A program made the position numbers and the translations under genes. Below, one piece after another: positions 35,122 to 47,143 of a DNA stretch of 64,000 nucleotides (its first letter is position 1; every line of letters starts with the position of its first letter). Under the pieces are notes generated by a model. It saw nothing but the letters and a program-made list of their open reading frames with translations. It was not told where the DNA came from and searched no databases. Source of the DNA: Cryptomeria japonica (taxonomy: Eukaryota; Streptophyta; Pinopsida; Cupressales; Cupressaceae); contig NC_081411.1 of the NCBI RefSeq assembly GCF_030272615.1, positions 831,192,160-831,256,159 of the forward strand, read 5' to 3'.

Positions 35122-36072
35122 TGTTGGAATCAGGGATCACTAAGAGGGGGGTGAATCAGCAATCCACCGGTAAAGGGATTTTCAACTTTAACTTTTAACC
35201 ACCAGAAGCATATACTTAAAACTAAAATGCAGAAACAAACAACCAAAATATCATAACACTGGTATTTTTACGTGGAAACTCAAATGGGAAAAACCATGGT
35301 GGGATTTGAACCCACAATATAATTCCACTATGGCTAGTAACAAAACAATACTATAAATGAGAATGCACAAGCATTCAAACACATTTCCTAGAGCTTACTT
35401 CTCAAATGTAATTGCTCAGAGGGCTAAAACCCTCAAGGAAGTCTCACTAACTTACACAACTGATTACAATGATTAATTACAATGTATGAGCTCTGAAATA
35501 ACATCTACTATGCTTGGATGAGTTCGAGTTGAGCACAAATTGACTGACTGGATCACCTTCTCTGTTCTGCATTGTACACTGTCTCAGTCGGCTACTAGAT
35601 CAAGAATGTGCACGTGAAACTGTGACAAAACGAATTCTTGATCACCTCTCACTCGCATACAATCACATCGTGGTCCAAAAAGATCACTCATGATATACCG
35701 GTAACCACAAAATAGGTTATACAGTATGTTATCTTGAAGATGTAATGTGTAGATACATGTCATCTTGACTAGATCCAAAAAGATAAATATGGATCACCAA
35801 AATGATACTAAGATGATGTATCTAAGTTGGATCAATCAACAAAAACATGATTCAATGCACAACAATCACTAGAAGGCTTCCAATCTGAAAAATGCTATGT
35901 TCTTCTTGAAATACCGGTTAACATGCTACCAGTTAACATCTACTTCTAGATAGGAAGAATCACGATTGTCGGATCGGATATCCATGAAGAGTTGCCATCA
36001 ATGACAAGCCTAAACAAAAAATAAGTCACTGGAAACCACCAAAAATCACTGGATGAGTGTCAATTGACAACA
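35122..36072 (-). repeat. Probable solo LTR of a copia element
   Basis: Begins TGTTGGAATCAGG and ends TTGACAACA. It contains AAGAGGGGGGTGAATCAG, as the P2 LTRs do, and the conserved TACGTGGAAAC...GGGAAAAACCATGG block (35,270-35,302), plus TTGCCATCAATGACAA near its end. Flanks GGAAA (35,117-35,121) and TGAAA (36,073-36,077) match at four of five bases, as expected of an old duplication. No internal region or second LTR is adjacent. Confidence 0.6.
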
Positions 36073-37521
36073 TGAAAATCAATAGAGGGGCTAGTGAAAA
36101 AGCACATCTAACTACAAGGGGGTTATTTTCATTTGGTGATTATTTGCCATTTTATAAGGGCTTTTCAAACCATGTACTTAGATTTTGTTTTCTGAGAAAT
36201 GATGAGTGCAGCCAATTAATATTTTCTAAAGATGGTCAAAGACTCCCCTTGAGAAGAGGATAGTGCAGAAAATGATGTGACATGGTTTTTCCAACAAGGG
36301 ATAACTTTTGTTTTTAAATATGTGATACAAAAGTGTGTTATTGACACAATGCAATACAACAACTACATATGGAAATTTTGGTCAAAGTGCAGAAAAATAG
36401 AATCGACAAGTGATCAAAAGTGGCATTTTTTATTAATTTTTTAAATCTTTAGCAAGGTGTAGATGCAATTTAAGCAATTTTTGAAAGAAGAGAGAAGATT
36501 TTCAGATTGCAAGATTCAAGGATGAAAACATGCCAGCTATTGAAGATTATTTTAGGGTTTGTTTTAGGTCTTCCTTTTTGATGTATATGATTTCTCTTCT
36601 TCTCAATATTTTTAGATTTTGAATGCACCTTTTTGTAAGTGCTAGGAATAGGGCTTTGATGCACAGTCTGGACTTAGAGTAGTTTTGAGTTTTTCTCTTT
36701 CAACATGTAATCATTTTGATGTTTCAAATAGTTTATAACCAATGTGCTAGCAAGTTTTATGGGTTTGTCTAGAGATGTCTCCTATATGTATTGCTCTCAT
36801 TTTATGAAATAAAAGATCAAGTATCATTTTATTTTGTCACAAGAAGTCTGGTGTTATTTTATCTTTAACTTCTCTTCAAGGAAGAGATTAAATGACTTAT
36901 GATAGGATAAGAAATGATGAAGTGTATATGTAGGATCTTCAAGTATGGCTGCAAGGAAGCTACAATGGAGAGTGTTTATGTCATGCATTAGTGCTCATAA
37001 TAGCTGGTTATGTTTCATTTTGTTTGAGTTCAATGATTATTTGTTGTAGGATGACTCTGTTGCCCTGATAAGGCACTGGTCATGGGGTTTGCACCCAGTT
37101 TTCAGAATCATTTCATTTTCAAAATTTCTTTCATTTTTCTGCATTAGGAGTAGGATTAGTGTAGAAATGCAACCTCAATGAATGCACAAATGTTTATAGA
37201 CTAAGGTTGTAGCCCAAATAAGAAATTTATCCATCTCCCTTAATACATATTCATTGGGATGATTTGTTGTATTATGTAATGTCATGAGTATTTGAAGCTG
37301 AAAGTTGTTTAGACATTACTTAGGTTGACCCGCCTTGGTCTAGCATAGCCAAAAGTGTAGGAGATTTCGGTCTTGTGATCGAATCTCATTCATTGTACAA
37401 GTCCTATTCTGAGTCTGTTGATGAGTTAGTGGAAATTCTCTAGGACTTAGAATCTATTGATTTGGGAACCAACACACTGATCTATGATATCTACCTTCAG
37501 CTCCAAAATATCAATGCAGGA
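36073..37521. other. No recognisable coding feature
   Basis: T-rich on plus from 36,540 to 36,900. No protein similarity seen. By position it could be the downstream part (R-U5 side) of an LTR that carried the ORF relict at 37,522-40,103, but that is a guess. Confidence 0.3.
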
Positions 37522-40103
37522 CTACAAGTTTCTAAAATCCTCTCCTCCTAGTAGGTCTTCTCTTCTAATTGCATCCTCTCCCAATGCCTTGATCTTTCCT
37601 AGCACCTTAGCTTGCTTCGAGAACATGTTGGATTGTGCCTCCCATTGCATGTAATGAAGGATGAGGCCCTTCTCGAGGAGGTGAGTGTCTTCATATATCT
37701 GCATAGTGTTTTGTAAGAACATTTGTATCTTGCTCAATTGATCTCTTGTCCAAGTCTTAACAGTGGTTTCCACTTTCTTCATTTTGTATAATTCTCTAAC
37801 CTCTTCCCATGGGAGTGCTGAAGTGGAAGGTGGGGTGTCACCAGACCTTGAATCCAATGGTTGCAATATTTCAATTATCAATTGTCTATATTGTCATAGC
37901 GGAGCTTTGACCTCTTTCTTGGAGCTATGCTCTTTCTCTATCCTTGTTTTTATCATGGAGTTGGCAACATCCAAGGAGGTTATATCCCCCCATTTGGTTT
38001 GTTTACTAAGGTTTACTTGGGAGAATTGATACCTTGGAGGTGCTTGTTCTTCACCTTCTGCACCCTGCACGAAAGCGACTACACTAGCTATTACATCCCC
38101 AAGTCACTTTTTGAAAGATGATGAAGATTCTTGGCTTTCTTTGCTCTTCTCAGTGATTCAGTAACTACCTCCTGTAAAGTGATTTTGGGCAACACCACCT
38201 TATTTTTATTCAAAAAACTGAAGCTAGGCCATTGTTGCATGTTGTCATCTTGTTGTTTGCCTTGTATAGTAACTTGGGTGGTACTATATGGGCCTCTAGT
38301 TGCTTCTCTTGCTCTTGTTCCTCTTCTTCTTGATTCTCCTTATTGGCATCTTGAGTTTGTTCATGCTACTATTGTGGGGGTTCCTCGTGTTATGGTGAAG
38401 GTTGTGATATTTGTTGGGAAAGGTTTGCTTGAAGTGTTTTCTCAAAACCTTATTGTTGTTGTTTAACAAACTCTTCCAACTTCTCACCCACTTCTTGCTC
38501 AAAAGCTTCTTTATCTACTTCATCCTGTTGTTTTTGTTGGTCTCCTTCCAACTATTTGAGAAGTAATTCTTGGTCTTGCGGTGTGAGCACCATTCGTTCA
38601 TCTTGTTCATCCTACTCATCCACCTCCATAGTTTCCATTTGAACCTCATATACCCGTGTTTGGGTGATTTACACCTCTTGGTCTTTAGTTTCATCAACTC
38701 ATGTTTGAGTATGATGTTCACCTTGAGAGGCACTAGGCACCTATTTCAATACTACTTTTGCTTGAGCTTGCTTGGAAATAGCTTGTCTTTGCATTATATC
38801 TTCCTTTTTCTTACAAGTAATTGTTGAAATGGGTTTGTCATCTTCATTGGAGTTTGACTCAATGTTATGAATGACTACCCATTCATAAGTCTATTTTGCA
38901 AATGTTGCAGGAGCCTAGAAGGAGGGAATAGATTCATCATGACCCTGTGAGGTGCCCTCTCCTAGAAGAATAGCAATGGCAGGCATAACAGGTATGATGG
39001 AAGCTTGAGGTATGGAAAGCAACCCAATTGTGATGCCATGTTCTATAGTTTTTTTAAGGATTTGTGACTCCTTCATTTTAGCATCCAACTATTTCGTCAA
39101 TTCTTCTTTTTCTATAGCGGGGGCCAAAGTCTCTTCACCCATGGGAGTATTCTTCCTCCACTTTAATCTTGTTCTCCTCATTTAATCCTTGGTGGTTTTT
39201 GATTGGGGATCACTGATAGCCTTACCTTATTTATTTTCCTTAGAAATGCTAGGTTGAATCCTAAGACTCAACCATTGTCTTATTCTTTCAAACACCCTTT
39301 CAAAACACTATCAATATCCACATCCTCCTTTTCTAACCACCTAGTTGGAGAGAGAGGTCTTTGATCTACCATTGTTTCATTATAGGTTGGATCAAGGATT
39401 TCTCCATCATCTTTAAAATCATTAGGGATATTCATTCTACCTTGAATTCCTTTGCTCGGACAGTTGTTAACCTATAGAATCCCCTTTTTCTTGCCTTGAA
39501 GCTCTCTTGCATGCCTACTCAAAAATATTCCAATGCGGGTATGTGTCCTTCATAAGCTACTGGCATCATTGCTTTCAGTTTACCAAATGGATCAAACCTC
39601 GATCAAGCATATTCAAATTATTTAAGATAGAGGTCCTGCAACTCATAGATAGCTATTTTTTTGCTTTGTATATTATGACATTTGTAGTATTCAAGGGTGA
39701 TTGGGAATATCACCCTTGTTTTATGCTTCAAGGTCATGAGGGATTGGAGTCCTACAACCTTTCTCGCATAGTAGAGAATGATGATCCAATTTCTATAGTA
39801 CCGAGGAAGAAGTAGGGGGTTACCTATGAATCCGCTCAATCAGATGTATGTGGGCCACTGGTTCTAGATGAACCAAGTTCCCAATTCTTGTATCAATTTC
39901 ATGGCCTCGGGAGAGAGATGGTACCCCACATTACCTGTTAATATGCAAATGACTTCATATATAAATACATCATTGATCCTTTTGAAATGGTATTTGGCTT
40001 GTTGGATGGGAAATTGAGTATAATACTCTCAGGCTCCCTTATCTTTTGGTCCTTCCCCTAATATGCCATTAGTGTTTAGTCCTTGGTAAATCCCACTTTT
40101 GGT
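37522..40103 (-). pseudogene. Diverged relic of the G1 LTR ORF
   Basis: Minus-strand translation matches the G1 LTR ORF at several collinear points. Near 40,095-40,030, IYQGLNTNG and EYYTQFPIQQAKYHFKRIND correspond to the G1 segments with PGLSTKG and EYYDQLTIKNQGSHYKRVND. Near 39,850, TYI*LSGFIGNPLLLPRY corresponds to TYIRIGCFLGEPFILPRF. The spacing to a Lys/Glu-rich segment at 37,881-37,522 resembles that to the C-terminal G1 segment (about 1.9 kb in both). Many stops and frameshifts. The homology stops at the start of P1 (40,104), so P1 inserted into it. The C-terminal match is weak. Confidence 0.55.
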
Positions 40104-40467
40104 TGTTAGTGTAGGTTTTTTATTTTCTTTATGTTAGGGGGTATTTATTTTTCCTTCACATATTTGATTAAGCTTGCTTAGGTTATTAGGAGTGGTTAAT
40201 ATTAGGACACGTGGTAAAATACTTTAGCTACATGTGTAACTCTCCACCTCACATGGGTAGTTGAGTTACACACCCTCTTTTGGCTTGTTGTGCCACCTCT
40301 CATAACCACTATTTTGTCATTTCCTAAGTGGGTTATGGGGTAGTTGGGTTTCTCACCCTCTTTTGGCCTCATGTGCCAACTTTCTCAACTCCTTTCCTGT
40401 CTTCATGTTGGGAGGTTATGCCAAATGTTTTGGAATTTACCAAGTAGGTAAAATCCTCCCACCTTTT
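40104..40467 (+). repeat. P1 5' LTR, left part
   Basis: U3 part of the LTR up to the P2 insertion (TSD CTTTT at 40,463-40,467). It contains a diverged direct repeat: 40,250-40,310 and 40,330-40,395 both carry GTAGTTGRGTT followed by CACCCTCTTTTGGC and TGTGCCA. Confidence 0.65.
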
Positions 40468-41859
40468 TGATGATATGATGAATCAATAAGGATCCAGATA
40501 ACTACTAAGAGGGGGGTGAATCAGTAGATAGAAAACAAACTAAACTTTCACCAAACTCAAAACCCAGCTCATAACTCAATCACCGAACTAAGTGGTTCAA
40601 ATACTAAACTACAAACTACAACTACACTATAAAGTTTACCAGTTGACTAGCATAACAAAATAACAGTGTAATAGATCTGAAACTCTCAAACCATTTAACC
40701 AAAATATCAAACCACTTTACTAGTAGTAGTAAAAGCACATTTCAGATCATTGCCGGTCATCTTAACACATCTAAGTGGATTTACGAGTTAAAAAAATTAA
40801 CCATATCAAAACATAACCACAAAAACCATTCATTACTTGACACAATGGTTTTTGATGTGGAAACCCAAATGAGAAAAACCATGGTGGGGATGAATATCCA
40901 CAAGTATTCTAAACTCTTTTGAAGTTCGCCTTGTTAGGAACCAAGCCTTGTTAGAAGCTTTACAAAAATTTCCTGTTAAGAACAGATCCTGTTAGGAACC
41001 ACCCAGTTAAGGGATTGACTACAATGTCCTATTAAAAGAAATATCCTATTAAGAGTAACCTTGATAGAGGATTTCAAATCCAAGCTAATGGATCACCTGG
41101 TTAGAGGATTTAGAAAGCACTACGCCTATTAAAGGTTATCTGGTTAAGGGATTTAACTGTTGTAATTATTAGAGAACAATAAGGTTTTGCTGATATGGTA
41201 AATAGTACTACTCTGCTTGATCAGATCCTTTTCATGCTCTTATTTGCCTTCAAACATACTATAGATACTCCTTCTAGTACAACAATCAATCACACTGACA
41301 CTTAACCAAAAAATTGCCAACATTATAACAAAACAACTCATCGACCTTATAAGCAAAACAGTAGGTCAATAACACATCACAAACCAAAGATCTCATAGAG
41401 TTTACAAACAAAAAAGTTCAAACATGACCGTTGGATTACATAGCAATCATCTGCACATTGTACAAGACAACCTTGACCACTCGATCACCGTTGATTGAAT
41501 CTTGTAACTCATCACGCAGTTTCTTCATGCAATGCACTCGCTCATTCCCAAGATAAAAAAATTATCTCTACGTGCCAAAACCACTTTGAAACTCATTATA
41601 TGTATCATGCATACATGGCATAATCATCTTTGATCACCATTTGATCATTGATCAACACAACTGATTCACTAAGCTCCATCGATTAGGATTTGGCATATCA
41701 ACAGGTAGGGTTACTAGTTGATCTCACTGTTTCTATAGTAATATTGGTTTCCTTCACTATCTCAACTACAGGTTGCATTAGAACTCCATTACTAGTTACA
41801 ATTGACATCAATGATAACACTTAAAATTCATTAATGCAATCTTCATGAAAATTACAACA
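40468..41859 (-). repeat. P2 3' LTR (1,392 bp)
   Basis: Near-collinear copy of 53,737-55,112 with many point differences, so P2 is not young. Next to it on minus is the polypurine tract. Confidence 0.92.
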
Positions 41860-41873
41860 ATCTCCCCCTTTGG
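41860..41873 (-). other. P2 polypurine tract
   Basis: Minus strand CCAAAGGGGGAGAT directly before the 3' LTR. Confidence 0.85.
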
Positions 41874-42172
41874 TATTGATGGCAACACAAATATCAATAC
41901 CCTTTGATTGTGATGATTGAGAGTAATGCACATACACAGGTATAGAAATCCTGGTTTACATTTTACCATGTACTCTCCTTCAACTAAGTCTCCATATCTT
42001 CAGTTGGTAACTAGCTATAGTTCTTCTCCCTATCAATTGTACATTTCTTCTCCCCCTTTGACAACAATGCCAAAGTGAAAGTAAAACATACAGTGTCATA
42101 CTTCACTGTTTTGCATCAAGCTGCTCCCCCTGTGGAGTAGCTCCACTCTACACCAATCCTGCTTCAAGATCT

Positions 42173-42493
42173 TCAATAAGCTTTGGGACTGATGTCTTTC
42201 TCATGTAGGGGCACAACCCCTAATTGACCTCTAAGATACTCAAAAGTAGTCTTAGGCAGAGGATTAGTAAAGATATCCGCTATTTGTTCCTTAGTAGATA
42301 CATGCTCCAGTAACACATCTTTACTCTGCACTTTCTCTCTCAAGAAATGATATTTTAGCTCAATATGCTTGGTTTGAGCATGCAACACCAGGTTCTTTGA
42401 AATATTTATTGCACTGTTGTTATCATATAAAATCCTTACTGGTTATGTGATTTTCAACTTGAATCCTTCCAAAATGTGTTTCATCCAGATTGT
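42173..42493 (-). pseudogene. pol: P2 RNase H, C-terminal end
   Basis: VLHAQTKHIELKYHFLREKV, LLEHVSTKEQIADIFTNPLP, FEYLRGQLGVVPLHEKD: the end of the copia polyprotein, after stops near 42,490 and 42,445. Confidence 0.85.
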
Positions 42494-43633
42494 CTAGGTG
42501 CAATTCATATACGCTACAACATATTCAGCTTCAACAGTTGACTGTGATATACAACTTTTCTTCATAATGCTCCAAGATACAAGCCTTCCTCCAAGAAAGA
42601 ATGCACCTCCGGTTGTGCTCTTCCTGTCATCAACATTTCCTGCCCAGTCTACATCTGTATATACTTTCAAATCAAATTTATCTGTATATGGATACCATAA
42701 TCCATAATCAATAGTACCTTTCAAACATTTGAATATCCTTTTAGTCACTACCATGCGTGTTTCCTTTAGGTTGTTCTGAAATCTAGCAACTAATCCAATT
42801 GCATGAGCAATATCCGGTCTGTTGTGAACAACATAATGCAGTTTCCCTATCATAGACCTGTATTCCTTTTCATCAATGGATGCAACATCCCGCTCCTTAG
42901 ATAGTTTACAGCCTGTAACCATTGGTGTCCCAACTGGTTTACAGTCTCCCATTCCAAATGTCTTCAATACCTTTTTCACATATTTGGACTGTGTGATAAA
43001 AATACCACTCTTCATCTGTTGAATTTGTAAACCTATGAAGAATTTTATCTCTCCAACAAGAGACATCTCAAATTCACTTTTCATGTCATTTGAAAAGTCG
43101 TCACTCATGTCATCATTGGCCCCAAAAATGATATCATCCACAAACACTTCACTAACCAATATCTTATCTCCTTTAGTCTTGAGATATATATTGTTGTCTT
43201 CCTTGGTTCTCTGAAAACCTATCTTCACCAACTGTGAATATAGTCTTTCATACCATGCTCTTGGTGCTTGCTTCAAACCGTATAGTGCCTTGTGTAGTTT
43301 ACACACCATATCCTTTGCATCAGTCAAAGCATAACCATCTGGCTGTTCAATGTAGACTTCCTCTTCCAGTATTCCATTTAGAAATGTTGACTTCACATCC
43401 ATCTAATATACTTTGAATCCCCTATATGTTGCAAATGCAAGTAGAGTCCTAACACCTTCCAATATAACAACTGGTGCAAACGTCTCGCCATAGTCTTCTC
43501 CTTCTTCTAGTGCATAACCTTTGCATACAAATCTGGCTTTGTTTATGACTACTACTCCATCTTCATTCAGTTTATTTTTGAATACCTATTTAGTACCAAT
43601 TACATTTTTATTCATTGGTCTAGGTACTAGGGT
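42494..43633 (-). pseudogene. pol: P2 reverse transcriptase
   Basis: From 43,402 the frame is open for 302 codons: MDVKSTFLNGILEEEVYIEQ, LYGLKQAPRAWYERLYSQL, catalytic VFVDDIIFGANDD, KFFIGLQIQQMKSGIFITQ and IGKLHYVVHNRPDIAHAIG, running into RNase H (TDVDWAGNVDDRKSTTGG, QSTVEAEYVVAYMNCT). The upstream RT start (43,633-43,403) contains stops. Confidence 0.87.
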
Positions 43634-44551
43634 CTATGTATTATTCTTCTCAATTTGGTCAAGCTCTTCTTCTATAGCCTTGATCCAGTGATCATCTCCA
43701 AAGGCTTCCTTTGCTGTTCTAGGCTCAATAGTGGAGATCATACAAGAATTGTCTATAATTCTTCTTTTGGTTAACACACCAGCTTCTTTATCTCCAATAA
43801 TTTGATCATGATTATGATTGATTCTTACATACCTTGGAATAACATGATGATTATCTTTAGGTTCTTCTTCCTCACTATCTTCATCTTCTGTGGAATCTAC
43901 TTGTTCCGGTTGAACTAGTGCAACAACATTCATTTCACCAACTTCTGACTTCACTGGTTTTGGCTCCAAAATCAGAATGTAATGTTCATCTTCCTTCTTC
44001 TCCACATTGGTTTCTCCTGAAACTTCAGGACACTCATCTACTCAGACATCAACACTTTCAATGATTATCTTTGTCCGGTTGTTGTAACATTTGTAGGCTT
44101 TGCTCTTGGTGGAGTAACCAAGAAATATGCCTTCATCACTCTTAGCATCAAACTTATCAACATAGTCACCTCTCTTGATAAAACATTTACTACCAAAAAC
44201 CTTAAAGTAACCGACATTAGGTGATCTACCATACCAGTATTCATAAGGAGTTTTATCCTTACCTCTATTAACCAATATCCGATTCATAGTGTAGACAATT
44301 GTGCTGACAACTTCTCTCCAGAAAAATTTAGCTATACCTCCTTATATCAGCATAGTTTTAGAAGCTTCAACAACTGATCAGTTGTTCCTCTCTGCAATAT
44401 CATTCTGCTGTGGTGTCCTAGGTGCAGAAAGCTTCCTCTTAATTCCATTGTCTTCACAATATCTAGTGAATTTCTCTGAAGTAAATTCACCACCTTGATC
44501 AGTTCTTAAGCACTTTATTTTCTTTCCACTTTCCTTTTCAGCTAAGGCCCT
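43634..44551 (-). pseudogene. pol: P2 integrase core and C-terminal part
   Basis: Resumes after P3 with LAEKESGKKIKCLRTDQGGE, then SAPRTPQQNDIAERNN: second Asp and Glu of the DDE triad are kept. RGKDKTPYEYWYGRSPNVGY and SKCFIKRGDYVDKFDAKSDE (44,287-44,042) are the conserved C-terminal copia region. The segment 44,005-43,634 is the acidic linker before RT. Several stops. Confidence 0.8.
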
Positions 44552-46054
44552 TGTTGGCATATGTGCAGAGTATGATGACATGATAGTATTGTATGTTGTC
44601 ATTGATGTCAATATGCTGAAGTATGAACCAATATATTGAAGTAAGCAATCTGGCAAGTGAACCGGTATGATGGTACAAGTGAAGCGGTATGATGAAGTGT
44701 GAACCGGTATGATGGAATGAACAGATATATGTAGAAAGTGAAGCGGTATGTTGGAATGTGAACCGGTATATGCAAAGTTTGTATTGGGGTTTCATTTGTT
44801 ATGACTACCAGTTGGTAGTCTTAGCTTCAGGGTTCCCAGTTGATGCATTCCAAGTATGTGTGATTCGACTGATGACATTCTGTGATGAGTTAGCATTGAA
44901 ATGAAGATGAGATTGTGTTGCCATGTCAGCCTTGTGCATGTGAAGAATCTTCTTAAGGATCTTGCATGAAGAAGATTGATTCTATCCACCTCAGGATTGT
45001 GTAAAATCTCAGTAAATGGTGGAGAGCGCGTGATGGGTTATCAGCTTCCAGAAGCGGTGAAGAATGAACGGTGGAGAATGTATTGAGATTTGTTCAAGAT
45101 TGTTTTACTCTATGCAATGTGATTAAACAGTCAGGATTGGACCGACTGTATTGTTAACCTATATGCTTAGGGTTTTAGGTTTTGGCTACTGACCTAATTG
45201 TTGTCTATAAGGTCGATGATGATTCTCATTTGAGATTGTTGGCAAATGTTATGTGTGTATCCAAGTGAAGAGATACTTGATTCTTGCCAGACTGGAGCAG
45301 TGAGTAGAGATCTATAGTATGTGATTGTAGATGTAAAGGAACTAAAGTGGATTTGCCTTGGCATTAAGTGCTATTATCAGATTAGTGTATTACCTGTTGA
45401 TTTCTAACCATTTCAGCAATTGGAAAATCCCTTTACTGGGTAGCTTTAATAGGATTTTTGTAAATCCTTTAACAAGGTGACTCAAAATCATTGAGTTCTT
45501 AAAATCCTCTAACAAGGTAACCTTTAACCGAGTATTTAACCATCCCTTAACGGGGTGATCCCTAGTAGAACCGGATCCTAGCAGAACCTGTTGTAAAGTC
45601 TTTAACTAGAATAGGCTCCTAACAGAGTGAACTTTAGATGAGTTCAAGAACAACTTGTTGGCATTCATCCCCACTGCGGTTTTTCCCAGTTGGGTTTCCA
45701 TGTGAAAAATCAATGTGTCATGTGTGATGCTTTTTAATGTGATGTTTTAATGTTTCCTGTTAAGTGGTAATGCAAGTTGATCCAGTGGTCATTATATTTT
45801 TGATGTATTACTTGTTTAAGCATATGGGTGAAGTGGAAATGTTATATTAGGTTTTCTGATGACCTAAGTGTTACCAGTTTATGACTTTTACAATCACTAT
45901 GTTTTACAAGTATTGCCTTGATTTAGATCAGTGATGTTGTTTACCAGTTAGTGCAGTCTTTGTAGTTTGAGTTGTTGATGAAAGTTTTTGTCCATACTGA
46001 TTCACCCCCCCTCTCAGTATCTGTTGAGTATTTACTATTCATCATTATTCATCA
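44552..46054 (+). repeat. P3 5' LTR (1,503 bp)
   Basis: Contains a regular series of CCYTTAACNGGGTGA-like words (45,425-45,570) and the conserved CGGTTTTTCCCAGTTGGGTT block (45,671-45,700). Ends ATTATTCATCA directly before the primer site. Confidence 0.93.
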
Positions 46055-46056
46055 AT

Positions 46057-46068
46057 TGGTATCAGAGC
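46057..46068 (+). other. P3 primer-binding site
   Basis: TGGTATCAGAGC two bases after the 5' LTR: a perfect initiator-Met tRNA site. Confidence 0.92.
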
Positions 46069-46128
46069 GTCCTCTAGGTCCTCTGTGTTATAAGCTTAAC
46101 CGCTTGAGGAAAAGATCCTATTCTAATC

Positions 46129-47143
46129 ATGAAGAGGGAAGGTCCTAAGTTTAACAAAGATAACTTTAAGATATGGAAGGAAAGAATGAAGATATACATT
46201 AAAAGCATGGGTGATCATCACTGGAACTATGTTGAGAATACTTATGTTGTCCCTACCAGTACTCTCACCAATGATCAAAGAAGATAAATTCAGGAGAATG
46301 GGCAAGTCATGAAAGCTCTTATCAACAGTCTATCTGATATTGAGTTTATAGATGTTCAAGATAAAGACAATCCCAAAGATGTATGGGATAATCTGGAGTC
46401 TATCTATGGTGGTGATGAGCATGTGAAGCAAGCTAAGGAAGAAAGCCTTAGGGGAAATTTTGAAGACATGCAGATGGTTGAAGGAGAGACTATTCAATAG
46501 TATGGGATAAGAATTAAAACTATTGTTGGAGACATCAAGAGTGCAGGAGGTACAATGGATGATTCCATCGTTGTTAGCAAAGTTTTGAGAACCTCATTAC
46601 CCATCTATGCAATAAGGGTTGCCGCTATTTAGGAGTTGAGATCTATTGACAAGACAAAGGTATCCCTTGATTATATTATTGCTAAGTTGACCGCATATGA
46701 GCTAAATAGTTATGATGGCAGTGTTTAGAAAACCGATTCAGCCTTTAGAGCATCTGTTGCACTATCTAGAAAGGGAAAAGAAGCTAGTACCAGCTGTGAA
46801 CCTAGACAAAGCAGAGATATGGATGATGAAGAGATCCTGATGGAGTTTGAAGCTCTTCTTGCCAAGAGACTTCCTAAGGGAACTGGAAAATACAGAGGTA
46901 AGCTCCCTTTGAAATGTTTTTCTTGTAATAGGATAGGGCACATTATTGTAAACTATGTCAATAGTGATAATAAGGACAAACTGGAGATGTTCAAAAAGTT
47001 CAAAGGAGGAAATAGGAGAAATTGTCTTGTTGCAGTTGATGAAGGTGTTATTGATGATGAATCAGAAGATGAAGAAAGAAAAGACATAGTGTTTGTAGTC
47101 ATTAAGGAAGATGTGTCAGACAAGAAGGCTCTTCTCCTGCTTT
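46129..47143 (+). pseudogene. gag: P3 gag
   Basis: ATG at 46,129: MKREGPKFNKDNFKIWKERM. Stops at about 46,285, 46,498, 46,630 and 46,726 fall where P2 gag has sense codons where comparable (three are CAG/CAA to TAG/TAA type). Conserved parts are NLESIYGGDEHVKQAKEESL and KLTAYELNSYDG. The zinc knuckle is KCFSCNRIGHIIVNYVN, with the last Cys changed to Tyr. A frameshift near 47,140 leads into the protease. Confidence 0.85.

Noticed and set aside
35283-35320. A tRNA T-arm-like sequence on minus (GTGGGTTCAAATCCCAC)
   Set aside because: It resembles a tRNA B-box, but no A-box, anticodon arm or acceptor stem is present around it. It lies in the conserved LTR block, whose relatives in P2 and P3 do not keep the T-arm, so it is chance.
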